In this document: positions 1-5,009 of the stretch, piece by piece
Position numbering within the stretch: the first letter of the stretch is position 1
Layout: the number at the start of each line of letters is the position of its first letter
Source of the DNA: Paracoccaceae bacterium
GTDB taxonomy: Bacteria; Pseudomonadota; Alphaproteobacteria; Rhodobacterales; Rhodobacteraceae
Direction of reading: 5' to 3'
DNA length: 5,009 nucleotides
NCBI GenBank assembly: GCA_024742655.1
Contig: JANSYB010000238.1
Coordinates: 1-5,009, forward strand
Notes under the pieces: model-generated
What the model was told of the DNA's origin: nothing
Seen by the model: the letters and a program-made list of their open reading frames with translations, nothing else
Databases searched by the model: none
Translations under genes and position numbers: made by a program

Positions 1-88
1 TCCGGGCGCAGGATAGGCCCGGCGAGGTCAATCGAAAGTCATGCTTGCGAAAGCACTGGTTAGCGTCAGGCTAAGGTGCGCCACCGGG
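1..88. other. Short non-coding stretch downstream of the LysR gene
   Basis: These 88 bases follow the stop codon of the LysR-type regulator and contain no supportable gene. They hold three small inverted repeats. One is a GC-rich stem at 2-22, annotated separately. One is TGCTT/AAGCA at 42-55 around the loop GCGA. One is TTAGC/GCTAA at 60-74 around a 5-base loop. None is followed by a visible T-run on the minus strand. A cluster of hairpins after the last gene is compatible with a transcript end or mRNA 3' stabilisation, but each stem is short and could be chance in GC-rich DNA. Confidence 0.5.
2..22 (-). terminator. Possible terminator hairpin at the end of the operon
   Basis: CCGGGC at 2-7 pairs perfectly with GCCCGG at 17-22 around a 9-base loop, 67 bases past the LysR stop codon. 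Read on the minus strand, the T-tract needed for an intrinsic terminator would lie beyond the left edge and cannot be checked. The position fits the end of the transcript, but the stem is only 6 bp and the call is tentative. Confidence 0.25.
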
Positions 89-1024
89 TCATGGCAATGC
101 GCTGTTTCCGACACCGGGCAGATCACCGGACCGGATAAGGAGCTGCCCCAGTTCGACGAAAGCGCGCACCGCATGGGATTTATCCGCCCCCGGCGCCATC
201 AGGTAGCCCATGTGCAGCGGGCGAACCGGCCCCGTCATCGGGATGAAGCGCAAGGGCTTACCATCGGGCGACATGGTGTTGAGCAGCCGGACATTCGCGA
301 TGGAATAGCCATAACCGTTCGCCACGAGGCTGCGCATCACCGCCATGTCGCGGGTTCGTTCCGCGATGATCGGGCGGGTCCCGGTGCGCTCGAAGAAGGA
401 CAGGAAATAATCCGCGCTGATCGGCAGATCGAGCAGCACCATGGCATGCCCGGTCAGATCCTCGACGCTGACCTCCGGGCGATCGGCAAGGGGGTGCGTT
501 TCACTGACAATGACAAAGGGTGGCAGCTTGGCCAGCGGCACGAAAGTCAGGTCCGAGGGCACATCCAGATCGTAGGTCAGCGCGATGTCGATATCCGAGC
601 GGCGCAGCGCGCTGAAAATCTCGACCTGGTTGAGTTCGAACTGCCTCAGGCGCACGTCGGGGAAAGCGGCCTCGAACCGGCGGCGCAGCGTCGGCAGAAC
701 GACCTGCGCGAAGGTCAGAAGACAGCCCACCGCCATCGGCCCGCGCACCGTGCCCGAAATGTCACCGGCCAGGTCCATCAGACTGTTGGCCTCGCGCAGC
801 ACCAGACGGGCCTGATCCATCATCTGTCGGCCCGCCTGCGTCAGCGACAGGCCCTGCGCGTGGCGACGCACGAAAAGCGGCAGCCCGAATTCCTTTTCAA
901 GCTGGGTGATGGCCGCCGAGATCGAGGGCGATGACACGTTCACCTTTTTCGCGGCCATGGCGATGCTGCCGGTCTCGCCCACCGCCACGAAATACTCCAG
1001 TTGCCGGAGGGTGTATCTCAGCAT
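89..1024 (-). CDS. LysR-type transcriptional regulator, last gene of the catabolic operon
   Basis: This is a full-length (311 aa) LysR-family DNA-binding regulator, close to the usual family length of about 300. Residues 5-62 form the winged helix-turn-helix. The LRQLEYFVAV opening, the SIAMAAKKVNVSSPSISAAI recognition region (residues 20-39) and the QLEKEFGLPLFVRR segment (41-54) are all characteristic. Residues from about 92 to 300 form the periplasmic-binding-protein-like effector domain. Such proteins act as cytoplasmic tetramers that switch on transcription when bound to a pathway metabolite. The ATG at 1024 starts right before the conserved HTH, and AGG lies a few bases upstream. The gene points the same way as the five catabolic genes and sits behind them, rather than divergent as is common for LysR regulators. 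Control of this operon is inferred from position; the inducer is unknown. Confidence 0.93.
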   Translation of the reverse strand: MLRYTLRQLEYFVAVGETGSIAMAAKKVNVSSPSISAAITQLEKEFGLPLFVRRHAQGLSLTQAGRQMMDQARLVLREANSLMDLAGDISGTVRGPMAVGCLLTFAQVVLPTLRRRFEAAFPDVRLRQFELNQVEIFSALRRSDIDIALTYDLDVPSDLTFVPLAKLPPFVIVSETHPLADRPEVSVEDLTGHAMVLLDLPISADYFLSFFERTGTRPIIAERTRDMAVMRSLVANGYGYSIANVRLLNTMSPDGKPLRFIPMTGPVRPLHMGYLMAPGADKSHAVRAFVELGQLLIRSGDLPGVGNSALP

Positions 1025-1057
1025 TGCCTGTCCCAGTGGTTACGCAGGGCTGCAACA

Positions 1058-1075
1058 GTGGCGCCGATACGCCAC
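1058..1075. repeat. Hairpin between the distal Rieske gene and the LysR gene
   Basis: GTGGCG (1058-1063) and CGCCAC (1070-1075) form a perfect 6-bp stem with a 6-base loop, starting 4 bases past the Rieske stop codon on the minus strand. In the minus direction no T-run follows, so it is a poor intrinsic terminator for the operon. On the plus strand it is followed by GTTTTC, which could weakly stop antisense transcription. It could also protect the mRNA of the upstream genes or lower regulator expression. Function is inferred from position only. Confidence 0.35.
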
Positions 1076-1079
1076 GTTT

Positions 1080-2216
1080 TCAAGCCGCCGAAACCCCATG
1101 GTCGCGGGTCATGTCATCATGCGCAAGCCACAGCAGGAAATCACGGATTGTTCCTTCGTAGTCATCTCCCGCCAAAGGCCCCGATCTGGCGTGATGAGAT
1201 CCAAGCGACACCTGCATGCGCTCCAGCTTTTCGCGATCCTCGCGGTTGACCTCGTCCCAAAGCGCGATGCGCTGTGCAACGGTGTCGGCGTCCAGATCGT
1301 CGCCGTAGACCGACATGGTCCATTTCACCTGAATCTCGTTCACGCTGCGCGGAAAGATCATAAGCGAAACCATAAGGCTGGCTGCCTGGCTGGCCACCTG
1401 CGCGGGGAAGCGGGCAAACAGCGTCGAGCGCTGCCGCTCGGCATCGCTCAGCCCCGGTGCGCCGTTTCCTCGTGAAGGGATATCAACAGGGTAATTCGCG
1501 TGATAGCTGGTGAAACCCGGCCCCGAGGCAGATTTTTTGGCCAGTCCGGTGGGCGTGTAGCCATGCAGCGTCTGCGGGTGGACCACCGACAGATGATAGC
1601 CTTCCATGAAGTTCTCGACGAGACATTTCCAGTTGGTGCGCCAAACTTCTTGCGCGTGATGGACCAACCGGAAGGTTTCGGTCTCATAGGGCGCCAGAAG
1701 ATTGTCCAGCGCCTGTGCCTCGGTTCCAAACGGGGCCGCCACGGGGTTGAGCGAGGCATAGATGAACCCACGCCAGACCTGCACGGGGAACCCATGCAAC
1801 CGGCACGCAGCGGCATCAAAGCCCGCGTTTTCCATGCGCGGCGCGCGCAAGAGCGCGCCGTCCCGGGCATAACTCCAGGCGTGGTAGGAACAGACAAAGC
1901 GTTTCACATTGCCGCGCCCCTCGGCGAGCGGCATGCCACGGTGCAGGCAGAGATTGGCAAGCACGCGGATTTCCCTGTCATCGCCCCGCACCACCAGCAA
2001 TGGCTCGTTCAGCAACTGCACCGTGAAATAATCGCCCGGCTCGGGGACCTCGTCGACCCGGCCAAGACAATGCCAGCCATCCCGCAACACGGTCGCGCAT
2101 TCCCAGTCGAAAAACGTGGGATCGGTGTAGAAATGGCCCGGCAGGCCGAACGACCGATCAGCGGGCAGGGCCGCAAGATCCTGCAAATTCCGCCGCATAT
2201 CCTCAATGCTTGGCAT
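1080..2216 (-). CDS. Rieske non-heme iron oxygenase, alpha (catalytic) subunit, distal copy
   Basis: This 378-aa protein is a cytoplasmic ring-hydroxylating/demethylating-type oxygenase large subunit. The N-terminal Rieske domain (about residues 45-155) has the 2Fe-2S ligands C90, H92, C109 and H112, with 16 residues between the two pairs. The C-terminal catalytic domain has the mononuclear iron site in ENFMEGYHLSVVH (201-213): H208 and H213, with a probable acidic ligand at about D327. The inter-subunit bridging residue is E205, a glutamate as in carnitine- and betaine-type oxygenases, rather than aspartate. Members of this group hydroxylate or demethylate N-methylated compounds using electrons from a separate reductase, which is not seen here. 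The ATG at 2216 is preceded by AAGGGAG about 9 bases upstream. It lies 21 bases after the DUF1028 gene. It is clearly divergent from the other Rieske protein in the window, especially after residue 215, so the substrate is probably a different pathway intermediate. Confidence 0.93.
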   Translation of the reverse strand: MPSIEDMRRNLQDLAALPADRSFGLPGHFYTDPTFFDWECATVLRDGWHCLGRVDEVPEPGDYFTVQLLNEPLLVVRGDDREIRVLANLCLHRGMPLAEGRGNVKRFVCSYHAWSYARDGALLRAPRMENAGFDAAACRLHGFPVQVWRGFIYASLNPVAAPFGTEAQALDNLLAPYETETFRLVHHAQEVWRTNWKCLVENFMEGYHLSVVHPQTLHGYTPTGLAKKSASGPGFTSYHANYPVDIPSRGNGAPGLSDAERQRSTLFARFPAQVASQAASLMVSLMIFPRSVNEIQVKWTMSVYGDDLDADTVAQRIALWDEVNREDREKLERMQVSLGSHHARSGPLAGDDYEGTIRDFLLWLAHDDMTRDHGVSAA

Positions 2217-2237
2217 GGCACCGGTCTCCCTTGGGCG

Positions 2238-2918
2238 CTACTCGTCTCCCGGCACGCCATAGCTTGGTGCGATTTCGGGGTTGAGGGCGCGGTTGATGTA
2301 GTCGTTCATTTGCGGGGCATAAGCCGTCCAGAGCGCGCGCAGCTTTGCCACCGGGCACGCCTCGTCCCAATCGACGCGCAGATCGACCAGAGGCCATGGC
2401 TGGACGTCAGCCACCAGCAGGCAGGAAGAATGCACCGGACCCGCCTCGCCCCCGCCTTCGTTCAGGCCGGCCTCGAGCGCGGTCAGAAGGCGTTCGGGCA
2501 GGTCCATCTGCGCGTTGGCCTCGAAACTGGCGGTCACGACGCCGGGCAGTTTCTCGTCGGCCAGCAGGTTGCCCGCCGCGATACAGCCCTGCCCCATCGC
2601 CTCGGCATGGCGGCCAAGCGTGTTGCCGCCCGAGAACAGCGCCGTGTTGCCCGCGTGATCGACCACGGCCACCTGCCGGTAGTCGGGAAATTTCTCTTGT
2701 GCCAGGACGGCGTCCAGCGCCTCTTGCGCCGTGGCGCCGCCCTCGATCCGGTCCAGCACATCGTTGCCGATCGACGGCATGGTGACGTTCTGCGTGGCCA
2801 CCGCACCGACACCGGCACGCACCCAGGGACAACGGCTGCCAACGGCGATCGACGATGTGGTGATGGCAACACCCACCTGCCCCGTGCGCCCGCAGCTCCC
2901 CGTGATCGAAAAGGTCAT
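2238..2918 (-). CDS. DUF1028 family protein, putative Ntn-hydrolase-like enzyme
   Basis: This 226-aa protein is recognised as DUF1028. Family hallmarks are the MTFSITG start, TTSSIAVGSRCPWVRAG (20-36), GVGAVATQN (36-44), RQVAVVDHAGNTALFSGG (81-98), AGNLLA (115-120), LLTALEAG (144-151) and VDLRVDW (178-184). The family is regarded as having an Ntn-hydrolase-like fold, which would suit hydrolysis of an amide-like bond, but its reaction is largely uncharacterised. Removal of Met1 would expose Thr2 as a possible N-terminal nucleophile; that is inference, and S4 is another candidate. No signal peptide is seen, so it is likely cytoplasmic. The ATG at 2918 lies one base after the RidA stop codon with GAGGAC just upstream, indicating translational coupling. 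The C-terminal segment LNPEIAPSYGVPGDE extends past the core. Its placement among oxygenases and RidA suggests it hydrolyses a ring-opened or N-acyl intermediate. Confidence 0.88.
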   Translation of the reverse strand: MTFSITGSCGRTGQVGVAITTSSIAVGSRCPWVRAGVGAVATQNVTMPSIGNDVLDRIEGGATAQEALDAVLAQEKFPDYRQVAVVDHAGNTALFSGGNTLGRHAEAMGQGCIAAGNLLADEKLPGVVTASFEANAQMDLPERLLTALEAGLNEGGGEAGPVHSSCLLVADVQPWPLVDLRVDWDEACPVAKLRALWTAYAPQMNDYINRALNPEIAPSYGVPGDE

Positions 2919-2928
2919 GTCAGTCCTC
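2916..2928 (-). promoter_or_regulatory. Coupled stop/start junction with ribosome binding site
   Basis: On the minus strand the bases read GAGGAC-TGA-C-ATG: the Shine-Dalgarno of the DUF1028 gene lies inside the last codons of the RidA gene, and the TGA stop is separated from the next ATG by one base. This fixes the DUF1028 start and implies coupled translation at similar levels, supporting a joint role for the two proteins. Confidence 0.8.
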
Positions 2929-3342
2929 GTCCGGTATCACGGCGGTCGCGTCGATCTCGACCAGCCATTCGGGCCGCGCCAATGCCTGAACCACAAGCCC
3001 GGTGGAGACCGGGTGCACGCCCTTGATGTATTCGCCCATCGTCCGGTAGACCGCCTCGCGGTGGCGCACGTCTGTGATGTAGACCACCACCTTGACCAGG
3101 TGCTCCATCCGGCCGCCCGCCTCTTCGATCAGCTGGCGGATATTCTGCATCACCTTGTGGGTCTGCTCGGCCGGGTCGTGGCTGTCGAGGTTGACGGCAT
3201 CGTCGAGGTTCTGCGGGCATTGCCCGCGCATCCAGACCGTCCGCCCTCCGCGTGTCACGACGGCCTGGCACAGGTCATTGTCGAGGTTCTGTTCGGGATA
3301 GGTATCGGACGTATTGAACCTGCGTATCCGGGTATGGGCCAT
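2920..3342 (-). CDS. RidA/YjgF/YER057c/UK114 family protein lacking the catalytic arginine
   Basis: This 140-aa protein belongs to the Rid superfamily, small trimeric cytoplasmic proteins of which the RidA type hydrolyses reactive enamine/imine intermediates. Family features are TVWMRGQCPQ (35-44), the helix QTHKVMQNIRQLIEEAGG (60-77), LVKVVVYITDV (82-92) and the C-terminal HPVSTGLVVQALARPEWLVE (110-129) followed by IDATAVIP. The conserved family glutamate is E129. The arginine essential for deaminase activity in true RidA (Arg105 in the Salmonella protein) falls at about S113/T114 here, so it is absent. The protein therefore resembles the arginine-less Rid subgroups (Rid4-7 in the published scheme), whose activity is unclear. 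The ATG at 3342 has AGGAG 7 bases upstream. It lies 30 bases after the proximal Rieske gene and is coupled to DUF1028. A role on an imine, enamine or enol intermediate made by the oxygenases is inferred from context. Confidence 0.92.
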   Translation of the reverse strand: MAHTRIRRFNTSDTYPEQNLDNDLCQAVVTRGGRTVWMRGQCPQNLDDAVNLDSHDPAEQTHKVMQNIRQLIEEAGGRMEHLVKVVVYITDVRHREAVYRTMGEYIKGVHPVSTGLVVQALARPEWLVEIDATAVIPDED

Positions 3343-3372
3343 TCGCGGTCTCCTGTTGCGGGGCGGTCGGGG

Positions 3373-4515
3373 TCAGGTCGCACCCTCGATGCGGGACATG
3401 AGGTATTGCGCAAAATCGTAGTTCGGGCGTTCGAGATGGGACAGGTGCCCCGGTTGGGCCGCGTCCGAGCACAGACCCCGATACACCTTCTCGGTGCAGC
3501 CGCGATCCTCGACATTGACCTCGTCCAGAAGGGTCTTGAGATCAAAGAAGTTCTGCTGAGCGTCGGGGTCATCGGCGTAGTCGTCCGACATGCCCCCGCC
3601 AAAGCGGATATGCACCTGTCCCGGCCCCTTGGGATGCAGTGACAGGTACCAGAAATAGCCCGGTGTCAGTGTGATCAGAAGGCTGGGATAGGCCGCGATC
3701 AGAAAGGTCATGCGCCGCTCGTCACCCTTAAGACGGGTATTGGAGGGATGCGCCATGGCGATGCGCAGAGAGTCGTCCTTGAGGATCGTGTGGTAGTTGA
3801 ATGCCGGCAGGCCCGGCGGGCAGATCATGTCCTCAAGCTTGCTCAACCCGCCGATCGTGCCTGCATGACAGACCGGCAGGTGATAGCTTTCCATGAAATT
3901 TTCGGCCAGCACCTTCCAGTTGGTGTTCCAGACATGCTCTTCGAAAAAGGTTTCGGTGTAGTTGGTCATGTCATAGCCGCCGACCAGCTCTTCGAGATCA
4001 CGCAGCCTCTCGGCCACCGGTTCGGCCTCGGGGTTCAGGGTCACGAAGACCCAGCCCAGCCATTCCTCGCACCGCACCGCGGGCAGGGTATAGGCGTCCT
4101 TGCAGAAATCCTTGTTGAGCCCCATCGCCGGGGCCCCGCGCAACGCGCCGTCGAGGTTGTAGGTCCAGGCGTGGTACGGACAGACGATCGACCGGGTATG
4201 ACCGCGCCCCTCCAACAGCGTGGACATCCGGTGCAGGCAGACATTCGACATCGCGCGCACCCCGCCATCCGCATCGCGCAGCACCAGGATGGGCTGGCCC
4301 GCCAGATCGCAGGTCATATAGTCGCCGGGCTGTGCCAGCGACCCGGCGCGCCCGACGCAGAACCAGTCTTGCCGGAACACCCTGTCCAGTTCCACCTGCG
4401 CGAAGGCCTCGGACGTGTAGACCGAGGGCGGCATGGCGCGGGCCCGTTCGAACGGCACACTGACATTGGCGCGAAGCTCTGCAACGGGATCGGTCACGGG
4501 GTGATCTTTGGCCAT
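3373..4515 (-). CDS. Rieske non-heme iron oxygenase, alpha (catalytic) subunit, proximal copy
   Basis: This 380-aa oxygenase large subunit has both expected domains. The Rieske domain (about residues 48-160) carries C93, H95, C112 and H115 as 2Fe-2S ligands with the standard 16-residue spacer. The catalytic domain has ENFMESYHLPVCH (205-217), giving iron ligands H212 and H217, a probable third ligand near D337 (in NVEDRG), and bridging E209. Glutamate at the bridge points to the quaternary-ammonium/N-methyl oxygenase group (CntA- and GbcA-like) rather than to aromatic-hydrocarbon dioxygenases. No beta subunit is present, consistent with an alpha-only trimer. Electrons must come from a reductase encoded elsewhere. 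The segment LTPGYFWYLSLHPKGPG is aromatic-rich and likely lines the active site, but this is inference. The ATG at 4515 is preceded by AGGAAAAGG. It lies 36 bases after the flavoprotein gene. The natural substrate cannot be read from the sequence. Confidence 0.94.
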   Translation of the reverse strand: MAKDHPVTDPVAELRANVSVPFERARAMPPSVYTSEAFAQVELDRVFRQDWFCVGRAGSLAQPGDYMTCDLAGQPILVLRDADGGVRAMSNVCLHRMSTLLEGRGHTRSIVCPYHAWTYNLDGALRGAPAMGLNKDFCKDAYTLPAVRCEEWLGWVFVTLNPEAEPVAERLRDLEELVGGYDMTNYTETFFEEHVWNTNWKVLAENFMESYHLPVCHAGTIGGLSKLEDMICPPGLPAFNYHTILKDDSLRIAMAHPSNTRLKGDERRMTFLIAAYPSLLITLTPGYFWYLSLHPKGPGQVHIRFGGGMSDDYADDPDAQQNFFDLKTLLDEVNVEDRGCTEKVYRGLCSDAAQPGHLSHLERPNYDFAQYLMSRIEGAT

Positions 4516-4543
4516 CTGCCTTTTCCTATGCTGTGGCGTCGCT

Positions 4544-4561
4544 CAAGCGTCTTAGCGCTTG
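4544..4561. repeat. Small hairpin spanning the stop codon of the flavoprotein gene
   Basis: CAAGCG (4544-4549) and CGCTTG (4556-4561) form a perfect 6-bp stem around a 6-base loop that contains the TAA stop codon of the flavoprotein gene on the minus strand. No T-run follows in the direction of transcription, so it is not a convincing terminator. It may be an mRNA processing or stability element between the first two visible genes, or chance. Confidence 0.3.
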
Positions 4562-5009
4562 GCGGCCGAAGGGGAGTATGCCTGATAAGTGCGTTTCGTG
4601 GCAATGTGGTCTGCAAGGAACCGGGCATCGTGCCAGACGCCCCAGATAAAGGACGATCCCCGCCGCGTCAGCCATGGCAGGCCGAGGAAATAGATACCCG
4701 GCTCCTTGCCCACGCCGCGTTCATGGATGGGACGGCCGTTGTCGTCGAACGTGTCCACCTTGAGCCAGCTGTAGTCCAGCGCATAGCCCGTGGCCCACAG
4801 GATCGTGGAAATCCCCGCCTCGGCCAGATCGAGCTCAAGGATCGGGTTGATCACGCAATCGGGATCGGGCAACAGGGCGTGCGCCTGCGGTTCCTCGGGC
4901 AGGTCCAGACCGTTGCGCGAGACATAGGCATCGGCCTCTTTCAGCATGTTCAGGTAATTGGCGTCCCCCGCCGCGATATTGTCGGCCAGTCCGGGGGCAA
5001 AGCTGAGCA
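4552..5009 (-). CDS. Flavin-containing monooxygenase (CzcO-like NAD(P)/FAD oxidoreductase), C-terminal part
   Basis: This is the C-terminal 151 residues of a flavoprotein whose start lies beyond the right edge. The frame is open to base 5009, giving LSFAPGLADNIAAGDANYLN before the first in-window Met at 4947, so that Met is internal. Diagnostic features are the ILWATGY motif (ATGY at 4783-4794), the usual second-dinucleotide-domain signature of FMO/Baeyer-Villiger-like enzymes, then IYFLGLPWLTRRGSSFIWGV and a closing helix with ARFLADHI. Family members are commonly about 400-600 aa, so well over half is probably missing, including the N-terminal GxGxxG FAD site. Such enzymes use NAD(P)H and O2 to insert one oxygen into carbon or heteroatom sites. 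It is the first visible gene of the operon and may act on the same substrate or a ring intermediate. It is not an obvious reductase partner for the Rieske proteins. Confidence 0.88.
   Translation of the reverse strand, partial: LSFAPGLADNIAAGDANYLNMLKEADAYVSRNGLDLPEEPQAHALLPDPDCVINPILELDLAEAGISTILWATGYALDYSWLKVDTFDDNGRPIHERGVGKEPGIYFLGLPWLTRRGSSFIWGVWHDARFLADHIATKRTYQAYSPSAAKR

Noticed and set aside
41..934. A 297-codon plus-strand open frame opposite the LysR gene
   Set aside because: The minus-strand frame is an unmistakable full-length LysR protein. The plus-strand product is low-complexity, Arg/His/Gln-rich and matches no family I recognise.
1500..3026. A 508-codon open frame on the plus strand, antisense to the distal Rieske and DUF1028 genes
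   Set aside because: It runs across two well-supported genes on the other strand and the gap between them. Its translation is rich in Arg, His, Gln and Pro with no recognisable domain, as expected for an antisense frame in GC-rich DNA.
2731..3642. A 303-codon plus-strand open frame opposite the DUF1028, RidA and proximal Rieske genes
   Set aside because: It crosses three genes with clear family motifs on the other strand and shows no domain of its own, so it is a codon-bias shadow.
4544..4561. An intrinsic terminator after the flavoprotein gene
   Set aside because: The stem is only 6 bp and no T-run follows on the minus strand. The next gene starts 36 bases downstream with a good ribosome binding site, so the operon probably continues.
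4552..4947. A complete 131-aa gene starting at the ATG at 4947
   Set aside because: The frame stays open to the window edge, and the upstream residues continue the flavoprotein family pattern (APGLADNIAAGDANYLN). The Met is internal and the gene is simply cut by the edge.
1..5009. A mobile element, phage module, CRISPR array or RNA gene
   Set aside because: No transposase or integrase motifs, terminal repeats, regularly spaced repeats or tRNA/rRNA-like sequences were seen. The window is almost fully occupied by one ordered set of metabolic genes.

Overview
The window is a compact, GC-rich (roughly 60% or more by eye) bacterial catabolic operon. The coding style, the close gene packing and the family combination suggest an alphaproteobacterium, most likely of the Rhodobacterales/Roseobacter type. 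That placement is inferred from protein character, not from a marker gene. All six genes lie on the minus strand, so transcription runs from right to left.

In transcription order the genes are: (1) the C-terminal part of an FAD/NAD(P)H-dependent flavoprotein monooxygenase, cut by the right edge (4552-5009); (2) a Rieske non-heme iron oxygenase alpha subunit (3373-4515); (3) a RidA/YjgF-family protein that lacks the catalytic arginine (2920-3342); (4) a DUF1028 protein, a putative Ntn-hydrolase-like enzyme (2238-2918); (5) a second, divergent Rieske oxygenase alpha subunit (1080-2216); (6) a LysR-type regulator as the last gene (89-1024). Gaps are 36, 30, 1, 21 and 55 bases, and most starts have a clear Shine-Dalgarno sequence. 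The set therefore looks like one transcript whose promoter lies outside the window to the right.

Both Rieske proteins carry a complete Rieske 2Fe-2S motif, a complete mononuclear iron site, and a glutamate where naphthalene-dioxygenase-type enzymes have the bridging aspartate. Glutamate there is typical of the oxygenases that attack quaternary-ammonium and N-methyl compounds (carnitine and glycine betaine types). My leading inference is oxidative breakdown of an N-methylated, possibly heterocyclic, nitrogen compound: oxygenases open or demethylate the substrate, RidA and DUF1028 process imine, enamine or amide intermediates, and the LysR protein senses substrate. The layout of five catabolic genes followed by a regulator resembles what I recall of a recently described marine homarine (N-methylpicolinate) operon, homABCDER. 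I could not verify that gene content, so it is offered as a hypothesis and no hom symbols are assigned.

No RNA gene, mobile element, CRISPR array or long intergenic region was seen. Small inverted repeats occur at three gene ends.
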